64,000 bases of DNA from Yponomeuta sedellus (Eukaryota > Arthropoda > Insecta > Lepidoptera > Yponomeutidae), in the NCBI GenBank assembly GCA_934045075.1, contig OW203745.1, positions 12,424,873 through 12,488,872 on the forward strand, in the 5' to 3' direction. The position numbers were made by a program, and so were the translations under genes. The notes beneath the pieces were generated by a model, which saw nothing but the letters and a program-made list of their open reading frames with translations, made no database searches and was not told where the DNA came from. This document shows positions 1 to 10,500 of this stretch, piece after piece (position 1 is the stretch's first letter; each line of letters begins with the position of its first letter).

Positions 1-120
1 GCAAATATACTCTTGCGCGATTATTAGCAAAAACTCTTGCGCGATTATTAGCAAATACTCTCGCGCGATTATTAGCAAATACTCTCTCGCGCTTAGTAAA
101 TGCGCAACATTAGCAAATTT
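1..120. repeat. Short tandem array with GCGCG-containing unit
   Basis: About four tandem copies of a 24-27 base unit of the form ACTCTTGCGCGATTATTAGC run from the window edge and then decay. The array probably starts before the window. Seen directly; no function is implied. Confidence 0.8.
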
Positions 121-166
121 TAATGTTATACTTTCGCGTAGTTTTTCTTTCTTGAAAAACTACCTC

Positions 167-211
167 TTGTTTACTTGGTCTTTCGCAATAGTTGTTTACT
201 TGGTCTTTCGC
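167..211. repeat. Two-copy direct repeat of 20 bases
   Basis: TTGTTTACTTGGTCTTTCGC occurs at 167-186 and again at 192-211. It lies just before a reversed family C copy and may be a target-site or microsatellite relic. Confidence 0.75.
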
Positions 212-365
212 GGCTTGAAAACTTCTGACAGTCAGACCAGCCACTAGTCTTGCAAGCCTCCACCAATCCGGACTTGGCCTCCGTGGTGTAGGCCTATACC
301 TTCCTTAGGGAAGAGACCCGGTGCCCTTCGGTGGGGACATAATGAGTTGATGGTGATGAGATGGC
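212..365 (-). repeat. Family C repeat, partial
   Basis: This is a reverse-orientation fragment of the dispersed family C, with the reversed CCTCCACCAATCCGGACTTG block and the reversed GAAGAGACCCGGTGCCC block. It is diverged from the copies near 42-43 kb. Confidence 0.7.
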
Positions 366-556
366 GATGACTTGCCCTAGATGTGAGTGTTCCATGTATG
401 TGATTCCTTGCCCCTGTTTATGCGCCCAAAATCCTGTCGGAATCCTGACATAGCGAGAGCAATTAGTTACTATGGAATTTGACAGACAAATTTGATGCCT
501 CAGGATTGGTGTGCTTAATATAGGAGATTGTATGGTTATTAAACACCTAGATACAT

Positions 557-833
557 TTTGTTAGCTTTTAGAATATACTTCGGCGACTATCGGATAGAAT
601 CGGATAAAACTCGTGTAATAGAAATATCGGAACTAATATAACACTTACACGTTTTATACAGAGCAGGAAGTAGTATTACTCGTACACCCGTGTGCTTTCG
701 GCGAAAACCGAAGCCTACTCTAAAGCCCGAGGTTTATTCTAAAGAATAAGAATAAAGAATAGAATAAAGCTCTGCTCTGTTATATTCTAAAAGCTCTATT
801 ATTATATGGTATTCTAAATGTTAACAGACTGTA
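557..833 (+). mobile_element. Family E TIR element, short copy
   Basis: A GTTAGCTTTTAGAATATAC end at about 559 is matched at the right by an inverted ATTCTAAATGTTAACAGACTGTA-type end (833). The interior shares ATCGGATAGAATCGGATAAA, CAGAGCAGGAAGTAGTATTAC and TTTCGGCGAAAACCGAAGCC with the copies at 1910 and 25732. It lacks the stretch where family A sits in those two copies. A non-autonomous DNA transposon of TA-flanked (Tc1/mariner-like) type is inferred. Confidence 0.65.
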
Positions 834-1129
834 GAATATTCGAAAATTGTCCGGATTGCGATACTGGTCCCTGGACCCCCGGGTCCACTCTGCCTACCCC
901 TCCAAGATACAGACATGCATGTCTAACAATTTTGTGCTACACATACATAGTTAGGTACATGCTTATTTTTGTGTTCTGAGGGTACATGTGTAACACAAAA
1001 ATATTACATAGGTACACTTTTACGTGGCTGTTTGTAATGATGAATGAATTACCGATGTTATCGTGTTCATTACAGGGCACGGTACAAACAGGCTTTTCAA
1101 GCCCCTCGCCGTTAGCTGTTAATTAAAAA

Positions 1130-1360
1130 CCAGTATTTAATATAGCCTAAAAACGTTCCATTGGCACAGGCCTTCTCTCAAAGAGAGAGTATGGGCATAA
1201 TTATCACGCGTGCCCACCACAGATTGGCAATTTCAAGCGCTGAGGGATTTGAACACCTCAGGCACTCAGGTTTCCTCACGATGTATTCCTTCACGTTAGC
1301 GAGTGGTATTGCTACTATAGCTGCACAAATGTACTTAACTTGGAAAACAAACCATTAAAT
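1130..1360 (-). mobile_element. Family D SINE, reverse copy
   Basis: The reversed body of family D is visible: ACGTTCCATTGGCACAGGCC, GAGAGAGTATGGGC, CACGCGTGCCCACC, TTTCCTCACGATGT and the AAGTACATTTGTGCA region. The open reading frame across it is incidental. Confidence 0.65.
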
Positions 1361-1604
1361 TACTCAAAACCTGAAACCAATGGTGACATGGGAAATAAAG
1401 TACCCTATCAACAATAAAAACTTAATTGTATTCATAATTTTTTTTATTTCCCTTGCATCTTGAAATTCGAAACGTTGCAGTCAGTTTGATTGAAGAATAC
1501 AAAAATTAAGAATACAATTAAAACTTTCGCTTATTGACTGAGATGAGGTTTCATCGCTTCAAATTGCCAAGTGCTGAAACATATGCGGTTGGAATCACCG
1601 GACC

Positions 1605-1670
1605 CTCTTTTTGAGAGAAGGGCTGTACCCAGCAGTGGAACGTATGCAGGCTATTATAAAAAAACTACCG
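1605..1670 (+). repeat. LINE/SINE tail fragment
   Basis: GAGAGAAGGGCTGTACCCAG followed by CAGTGGAACGTATGCAGGCT is the tail motif shared by family D and lepidopteran LINE ends. The 80-codon frame that begins here carries this repeat and has no recognisable domain. Confidence 0.5.
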
Positions 1671-1909
1671 CAACAATATACGACATTACGTGATAAGTGC
1701 TCGGAGGAAAAAGTACTCGCCACACTTACACTCGGTATAGGACACGGTACGATGAATATCTGTGTTAGTAATTGCGTTCAATTATTAGTCATTCTTGGAG
1801 TACTACTCACGTCATTAATGTGGGTAATTCTGTGTTTCGTAAGTAACACGTAACTTACGACTTCACAAAGCAAGGAAAATTCCCGCTGAAAGACAGATAG
1901 GTAAATAGG

Positions 1910-2475
1910 TACAGTCTGTTAGCTTTTGGAATATACCTCGGCTACTAACGGACAGAATCGGATTTATTGATGTATTAGAAATATCGGAACTAATATGACA
2001 CTTAACTTTACATAACTTTAAAAACCTATTTAGAGGCTAAAAATTTCACCCATGCCGGGATTCGAACCCGCAACCTCTGGCTATCCGTACCAGCGCTCTA
2101 CCAATTGAGCCAATGGGCGACTCACGGCATCAGTGAAATTTCGAACCTCTTTACAATATTCTCTGTATTACGTACAGGCAGCGACATCTGACTTAAGCAA
2201 ATTGCATTACTTACAGCCCCGACTACCTACTTTGCAGTTAGGTTTAACATCGGAACGATATCACTGTACCAACATGATTACACTTTTTTTTTTAAATTTT
2301 TAGCCTCTAAATAGGTTTTTAAATTTGTTCCTTAGCACGGGTTAGTGCATTAAAAATAAAAAAATAGTGTAATTTACATAACTTTTGAAAGTAGTGAAGA
2401 AACGTTTTATACAGAGCAGGAAGCAGTATTACACTCGTGTGCTTTCGGCGAAAACCGAAGCCTACTCTAGAGTGT
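1910..2475 (+). mobile_element. Family E TIR element containing a family A insertion
   Basis: It starts TACAGTCTGTTAGCTTTTGG and carries the E interior on both sides of a family A element at 2020-2372. The right part resumes with CATAACTTTTGAAAGTAGTG and ends near 2475 against a reversed family C copy. The E right terminus is therefore missing. Confidence 0.65.
2020..2372 (-). mobile_element. Family A tRNA-derived element with 13-bp target duplication
   Basis: The element is flanked by direct repeats TTTACATAACTTT at 2007-2019 and 2373-2385. On the minus strand it carries a tRNA-like block (A box TGGCTCAATTGGTAGAGC, B box GGTTCGAATCC). The 30-base end AACCTATTTAGAGGCTAAAA appears at the left and again inverted at 2294-2325, so the copy is a fold-back. 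A degenerate cloverleaf can be drawn, but this is not a functional tRNA gene. Confidence 0.75.
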
Positions 2476-2625
2476 CATGTCAGAGGCCTTATGGGCGGCT
2501 TGATAACTTCTGTCAGTAAGGCACGCCACTGTCTTACAAACCTCCGTCACCAACCCGGACGTGGCCCTTGCGGAGTATGGCCTAACCTTCCTGCGATGGG
2601 GACAAACAGGGGTTGATATCAATCA
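2476..2625 (-). repeat. Family C repeat, reverse partial copy
   Basis: It has the reversed GTCAGAGGCCTTATGGGCGG block, then CTTCTGTCAGTAAGGC and the CCAACCCGGACGTGGCCC region, matching family C read backwards. Confidence 0.75.
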
Positions 2626-3950
2626 GCCAATTTTGTTTTTGCCACTGAAACGCTTTCTCACATAAGCGAAGCTGGCCGGCTCCTACAGTGAACATTTTGT
2701 GCGAGGTTAACCAGTTATCTCCAAACCGGGCAGCGTAAACAAAACTCGCAGTTTATTGAGTTTATTGTTATTATCCAGAAATATCTAACGGAGAGTTTAC
2801 CTTGAACCTCATTGGCAGCATTGGTGTTTTCGAAAGATAACACTTGACTTAGCCTCCGTCATACCAATTACAGAAAGATTCTTTTAATGTAATAGACGCC
2901 ATTATGTACCTATTATAATTCAATCATTTATGGAACATTTTCAATCATATTCAGTTGGCAACAGTTTATTTCAGTCAAGTGTTTTTACAACTATCTTTAA
3001 CTTCCTGTTTCGAATTGATAACGGTTTTTCAACTCTATTTAAGAAACTGGCAGCTCGTTGCCAGGACCATTTTAAAACCTACTTGACACTTGGTTCGATG
3101 GGAAGTGGCTGATGAAGTAAGATAGCCACTGATTGATGGCCAAGATGTACTAAAGGACAGGCTAGGTTGGCGTGAAATAGAAGAGGTCAATTAAAAATAA
3201 GATCTGAGCTGATTAAATTGATTGACAGAACAAACCCCTTTTATATTTTCTGTTTCTTGATCTTGATGGTGTTTAATTTGTATACAGCCAGGGAAAGCTT
3301 GTCTGATATGGATCATTAGTGTCGTTACTTATGTTACACTTATTTGCACATGTCTGTTACTTACTAACCGTATTTGGAGACTTATTTGTAGCATATAGTT
3401 ACAGTAAGTAACTATCTATCCATTTTTATGGGAGTTGCAAGTTTCCCAAATATAAATAAATGAAATAAACAACATGCTCTAATAATAATAGTACTTAATG
3501 TTATGTCACGAAAAGGATTATCGATTTTACGATATTAAAATTGACCTCGAGAAATAAGGTTACATTTAACGTTGTGGACCCCAATCAGAATTTTACATAA
3601 AAATATGTAATACGATTGCTAGAAATATAAAACCCAGTAATGGCCGCCCCAGGCGGACACCCGTAGACCAAACAGGGTATATTATCGACATAAAGTACCA
3701 TAGAAACTACATTTTATAAACTATTTAAAAAAAAGTGTTAATATCTAAGAACTATTAAATTATTTTCAGAAAGATTTCCTCGAAAACGTTTTCCGAAAAC
3801 TTTTAACTTCCCCGAAGCCAAAGCAATATTTATATTAGAGTGTATTTCTTACACCTGAGCATCTGTATATTTTCGTAACACCATAAATTCTCTATCGAGA
3901 ACTCTATTTACAACATTCAGTTCACTTTAGGGAGTGATCTTAGAGTTAAC
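2626..3950. other. Intergenic stretch with no gene seen
   Basis: No coding exon, RNA gene or clear repeat boundary was recognised. Frames at 2930-3112 lack codon structure or domain similarity. This would be 5' flank of the first in-window MCTP exon. Confidence 0.5.
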
Positions 3951-3956
3951 GTTCGT

Positions 3957-3961
3957 TCAGT
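3957..3961 (+). promoter_or_regulatory. Possible initiator (TCAGT) for the 4037 exon
   Basis: TCAGT, the arthropod initiator consensus, lies 76 bases upstream of the ATG at 4037. No TATA box or convincing downstream promoter element was found at the expected spacing, so this is weak. Confidence 0.2.
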
Positions 3962-4036
3962 GACGAGCTATCTTATTCAGAGAAGAAAAGATAGGACCAG
4001 TTGAAAATTTGTTTGCAAAAGAAAGCAAAATTTTAA

Positions 4037-4557
4037 ATGACTGACAAAGGAATAAGCAATATGACTGATTCGAAAGAGAAATTCAACATGGATCGTATAA
4101 AAGACCGCCTCTTGAAACTGCATGAAAAAATCCAAGATCAGGTCGAGAATATACAAGATCAAGTGCAGACAAGGATAGAGAAATCAAAGATGGGCAAGTT
4201 TGTCTCACACCTATCAGACGAACGAAGTTCTTTCGACTCGATTACGTCGAATTCCTTGGAAGACAAAGATATTATCACGGACGCGGATAAAACTTCAGTA
4301 AACTCATTGGAAATTGCAGACATACAAGTTTCTAAGTTGCATAGTACACCATCTGTGGTCATAGATGAATCTCCAGATCTGAATAAAGATAAGAAGGAAA
4401 TATGCAATGCCTTCTTAAATGTAGAAAGAGAGAATGTTCTATTTAAAAGGAGAAGTGTCTCAGCGACAAATTTGGCGCTTGATGAGGACGCTAAACTGAA
4501 ACTGTACGACAGTTCAAGCGATTCGTGTTTGTCCTGTGTGTCTTCTAGTGATGAAAG
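4037..4557 (+). CDS. Candidate alternative first coding exon of Mctp
   Basis: It opens with ATG at 4037; the in-frame stop TAA just upstream (4034-4036) fixes this as the earliest start. The 173 codons are charged and Ser-rich, with a heptad-like stretch (residues 20-50, [20 protein letters not shown]) and a basophilic kinase-type site RRSVSATNL near residue 138. Donor AAG/GTAAAC at 4558 leaves two bases (AG). Phase matches the exon at 5630. If unspliced, translation stops at once (TAA 4559-4561), giving a 174-residue protein. Assignment to Mctp rests on phase and position, not on domain similarity; a separate small gene is possible. Confidence 0.5.
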
Positions 4558-7500
4558 GTAAACATATAAAGTTGTTTTCGTTAGATATTTTGTTAGGAAC
4601 GTCGTCTGTCCAAACACCTTTGACCTTGTTAGAGCTTTTCGTATTTCTCCTCCAGTGACTTCATAACATTTTTATGTTGACAACGAAAAAAAAAGTTCTC
4701 GTAAAATATTATGTGGTTCAGTTGAAGCTATAGTTATTGCATGCATACAAAATAACTAATAGCTATAGTTTGAAGTAAATTACATAATGTATTTCCAGAC
4801 CTCTAAAACACTTCTCAGAGGCTGTTTAAAAAATATGTGGTTACGTTTTCCCTTTACCACAGACTATTTTAACTTTCTGTCTTATTTGTAAAAGACGATT
4901 CCTTAAAATACTCATCGAATGCAGTTTAAATAGACTGTGGCAATGAGATTTTTTTTTCCAAAGATTTTCTCAAGTGCATTTTAGGTACTGTGTTTTTATA
5001 AATAGCACTCTTGCCTTCAAAGTATTCCATAGTTATAATTTTGATTAGTATAATCGCCTTGTTTCAGTGAATAACTCAATATTATATTATATATTTTTTT
5101 GTTTTGTCACGCTGTATAAGGTGGTCAAATTGAACATCCAACGTTTAATTTTATATATTTATTAACTTGCCCAACATTACGGTACTAACTAATTTGTTGA
5201 ACAATTAAATTTTTAAAGTATAGGTACTCTAAAAAAATATACTATAACTATGTTCTAAATAGAAAATATTAATTTTACACAATTAACAAAACTACCCTAA
5301 TAGTAAACATTCAACAGAGTATTTTTTTTGACCGTGAAGCTTGGAAAACCATGAGGGAGGCCTATGTCCTGCAGTGGGCGTCAAATGGCTGATGATGATG
5401 AGATGATGATTTTTTTATATCTTCTTTGCATTCACCCAAAGAGCAAATAAATATGTCAATTTTTTCCGCAACCTTTTTATTTTAAACATTCGGCATGGAG
5501 CCCAAATAGTTACTGGTGCTAGTATTGACAATTAGAACCCCTTTTTACGGATTTATATGGCTACAGCCTGTATATTCTACACCTTTATGGCTATTTCCTT
5601 ACTTATAATCCTTTTATCGCCTACACCAGACCTGCGGAGTTCCGACCGCGCTCCGGCAGTCTGCCTTACTCGCAGCAGCCTCCCAACGCGTATTCTGACA
5701 TCATTGAGAGGATCGGCAGTAGGTTCCCGAAACTGGTCAGCCAAGGGGATCGTCTTCACAGGGTATTGAGTCGAGGATGAGGATTTTATGACTTTGGCTT
5801 AGTGGTGGCTGAATTGTGGACTAACAGGGCTGGTAGCCGCTTTGTGGTGGCGGTGTTACTAAAATTGTATTGTTAAGGTGCTTTATTAATTAACGGCTTT
5901 GAGTGTCTGAATTGTGTGCTTAAGTATTTCTTATTGATTCGCGATACTGTAAATAATCGCGATTAGACCCGTTTAATACATAATTATTAGGTGTTTTATT
6001 CTGGGACGAAAATATATTTGATTCCGCCAAACGAATGCGAATGAGTCAGTTTAACGGCGAAAGCAAGCGAACTTCACTGACGTTCGGCTATATCCAGGGT
6101 TTAAAGTATGCAGGTTAGTGAAGCAGAGCCAATTGAGGGCCTTTGGCCATAACAGTGTGTGGTGCCTCAGCATGTGCCTTTGTTAGGTTGGTCTGTGCCA
6201 CACAGGAAAACTCGGTATCACAGAGGAAACGTAATAAAGTTGGGCTGGCATTACGTCTCTAACCTACTTATTTCTTATGTCTTTATTTCATTATGATCGT
6301 TTTCATACAGCATGAGAATTTTCTGCTTATAACTCTAGCATGAAACTTGTAAAGTAGCGTGATATACTTATTGTGTAAATGGGCACTATTGTAGCAAATT
6401 TTACGATGAAGCTGAATGAAACTAGTTTTCAAAAGTATAACTTGTTACAGTTGGTTCGTGATATCACAATTGGAAAAGATCTTTAATCCGTTAGAAAACA
6501 TGACAAATTCCGAGTGTCACACATATAAACGTGGGTTTAGTTAAACAGCATTAGTAGACACAATTCGACCTTTAAAAATTAATCTTTCGAAGGACATCTG
6601 GTTTCTGATCCAATTATTTAATACGACGTTTAATTTTGAACCTGCTTTAAACGTCGTGAACCTGCTAAATCTGACTATAAACTATTGGCTAATGGTAAAC
6701 ATCAAAACCATCATCTGTTGCTGATGACATCAATTTCCCCTTCCACAGTACCTGCTAAAGAACACAAGACTAAGCGATGTGAACAAGCGGCTGAAGGCAC
6801 AAATATGGAGTTCCGTGGTCACGATAGTCCTCGTCGAAGCCAAAAACCTTCCGGCGATGGACGTGGAGACCAGAACCAGTGACCCTTATTGTAAGTTTAG
6901 GTGAGTTGAATAGGTAGAAAGAATATGCAAGGTTGGCACAGCACGCATGATATAGCAAATATTAGAAATCGATAAATATACCTTTAGATGCTGTGTACTT
7001 GAGACTCTAGCAGACTGAAGATGGGGCGGGGGTGGATGAGGATTATTATTATTATTAAAATTCTTTATTGTACCTGTAATGATTGTACAATTGGTGGGCT
7101 TAATACTAAGGCTGACATTCAGAGACGAAAACTAAGCAAAGACTGGTCTTACAAAGGTCCAAATCACGTACATTTTGACATTTCTGAGACCGGTCTTAGC
7201 TTCAGTTTTCGTCTCTGAATGTCAGCCTAAGTAGTATTTTATTCTAGCCAACCAACAGGTGACGTGGAGAAGGTGGGGGTAGTCACAAACGGTGAGGTGA
7301 TATTTTATTGTCAAATATCTTTTTTAAAATTAAACTATGATATTAATATGTACAATAATATTATAAACATAAACATATACAAATATAATAATTAAGCACA
7401 TATATAAAGATGAATAGATAGACTTCATAAACATATAAATAGACTTCATAATACTTATATTCTTACATATTTACGAATGCAATTACACTTTACTGTTCTG

Positions 7501-10500
7501 AATATGTAGATAGTGTTCCTGTACTCTACTCTTAAAGACGCCGACTGACGGAGCCTGGCGAATGTATAGCGGCAGCGCGTTCCTCAGACGCACCGCTGTC
7601 ACGGAAAAGGAACTAGAGGATCGTTTTGGCAACGCGATTGATTGATAAGTCGGTGTCTGAGGTCCGCGCTCTACTTTCTTTAATAATAGTCAAAATATTT
7701 GTATGGCTCAAGATCTCTACTTATTGATATTAGAGTGACTGACAACAGAGTAAGATGCTGGGAAGTCGGAACAAGACCAGAATTTCGGTCGACAATAAAG
7801 CACCTGTCGGTAGAGTAGTATCAGTACGAGTATATCAGTGCTTATATCTACCGAAGATAGGCAGCCCATATAGCCATTTTTGGTTACTAGTCGTAACCGT
7901 TACGACACTTAGTGTCGACTCTGACTTATTCCCGACACATAATCTCGTCGCCGTTATGTAATTGTGCAGTTGCCGCAACCAAAAACGGGGAACAGTCGAC
8001 ACAGGAACATTTGGTCACAAATTTACGTCGCCGTGTCGTAACATGTTACCATATTTTAACCAGAGTTCACATTCATTCATTCATTCGCTCATTTCATTTG
8101 ACTTGTGTCACATGTGTTCTTTGAGAAGCTACGAGGACTTTTAAGAAATAATAAGATAACGCCATCTTAATCGAGGTAAGTAGAAATAGTTTTAAGGTTT
8201 TAATGCTTTTTTTAGCTTAATAATGCTCAAATCGTAATGGGAAAGAAAAAAGACTGTGTAATTTTGTCAAATAGGTTGAAATTGTGCAACGCGCCACATT
8301 ATTATCACAATTTTAATATGTTGGTGAAATGTAAACATTAATTATTTTTAAAAACCCAGTGCTCAAATGCATTTAATTGTTTATTATAGTTAATATCGGT
8401 ACTAATAATAACCTATTTTTGCAATATTAAACAATGTAATTGATAGACTTCGAAAGAAAAATTATGTTGTTTGGTACTTAAATATTCTCGTCACAATCAG
8501 TCACAAAGTTACGATAATGCGTCGACATGTTGCTTAAAGTCGTCACAAAGTTACTGAATTTATAAAATGGTTTCTTATTTGTTTTGCTTCCAGCGTTTCC
8601 CAAAGTATTGACAAGCAAAATGCCATACTGCATTGTCTTGACTAAAGAAGGCTCTTCCCAATTTATATCACTTGTTCCAAGCACATGGATAAAATAAAAC
8701 GTCTATTTTAGCCAAGATTTAAGAAAACTTGTGAGTCAAGAGCTAATAAGACGAAACGAAAATAGTGTACCGGACGAAAATTGGCAAAAATTACCATGTA
8801 AAGTCAAAGCCAGTGGAATCGACACATTTACGGAACGCCTTAAAATGGAAGCGCTTTTTTAAACATGATTGACACAGACGATGAGGAGAGATACTTTACA
8901 AATCAAGAAAAGTACTGAAAACATCCCACTCTAAAGTCCGGAACAGACGATTTATTAAATTTAAACACAGAATTTGATCTCCTTAGGGAAAACAAAGAAG
9001 TGGCGGAAAAAGACCTGGAAGAAAATAAAATTATTGAAAGAGAAGCAATAAAAAAATACAATATCGATTCTGATGGCGACGACGTTACAAAAATGACGAC
9101 GGAGAAAAGTACAGCATTACAAACAGAAGTTGACCCTCAAGATGATGACTGCGTTACTTCAAAATTTTCAAGCTTAAATGAAATGCTAGTGCAAAATACC
9201 CCCTTCAATACAGAAAATAAAAATCTGAAAGACATCATTCAGCGCTTCAATGATCGTAATTACCTATTTAATACGTAATTGCCTATGTACGTATTAAATA
9301 TAAATAAATATCTTACTTGTACTTGAGTAATTTTGGTTTGTTATTTTGTTAACTCTCTTGTAATAAGTAGAAGTCAGTCGAAATTTACGTGTGTTTTTTA
9401 GTTCTTTACTATTTTTATTTTAATTCAAGTAAACAACGTTCACCAAACAAAGGAAATGTTTGAGACTGACTGGTTTTAGTAACGTTTATTTGTGTAAGTT
9501 AGGTTATCTAGTGTTTTGTAACATTGACGTAACGGTAACGACATAAGTTACCATCCTGCTACGACACATTGTTACCACTTTTGTACACTAGTTGCAAACT
9601 AAACGCAAAGTGTATACAATGTGTGGACACATATTATTGTGCATTATGTCGACACAGCGACCACACACGGTTACTGAAACTAAGTTCAGTAACTTTGTTA
9701 CTGCACTGTTAAGACACCTTTTAACCAAAACCCGACACAGTCGCAATGTGTCGTGACAGTTACGGAACTGCTGCGACTTGTTACGTCTATTAAAAAACTG
9801 CGACCAAAAATGGCTATATGGGAGTAGGTTGATAGTAATGAGGTAATTAGGATGATGACGATACATAGAGCAGTCGATGTTGCTCGATCGTAACGTAGCC
9901 CAGTAAGTTCGGAAATTCTTACGAGCAACATTTTCACACTTAACCCTTCTCGCGTTTAGTGTACATACGTCTGTACACTAATCAGCCCGGCCGCGCGCAA
10001 TCCCCCAAGCGCTTAGTGTACAGACGTATGTACACTATGCAACGCTCAGATTGGACTCTTTTTATCTATGCTCTGTGCATTCTCTATGGACAATATCTGT
10101 TGTTTTATTGGCCAATGGTTAGTAAGGATTACTTTTGCCAACCAATCAAATGACGTGACGTGGAAAAAAAATTGAATTATCATCGAAACCACATGAGCTT
10201 GCTAGGTCAGACGCCATTTTGCGTTTTCGTCGTGAGTTGCTCCGCTCGCTAAAGTTTTATAAGTTATTTAGAGAAGGCAACGCTGCGTATTTGTTTATGT
10301 GTTATATATCAAATTACTGGGAAAAGTGTGTAGATTATGTTTCAAATAATAGTTTCGTTGTATTTGATGAAAAAGAAAGTGAAAAAAGCCTCGAACGTCA
10401 GTGTCATTTTACCTCTTCCTGTTAATTATTCATTATCAAAAATTTAAGAAATATATTGATACAATGAAGACCATAGCTGTCTCACAGTATAGCTTATTCC

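Noticed and set aside
2040..2125. tRNA gene on the minus strand
   Set aside because: A and B boxes are present, but the anticodon loop lacks the conserved T at position 33, T-stem is mismatched, and the block recurs in at least nine element copies.
4159..4617. 152-codon minus-strand frame opposite the leader exon
   Set aside because: Shadow of the plus-strand coding; no domain.
6891..6896. Perfect donor GTAAGT inside the C2B exon
   Set aside because: Using it breaks phase with the exon at 10848; the GTGAGT at 6901 preserves the conserved CKFRLG sequence.
10219..10425. 68-codon frame after CAGACGCCATTTTGCG
   Set aside because: No similarity and no supported splice sites; the upstream motif resembles a promoter but evidence is too thin for a gene.
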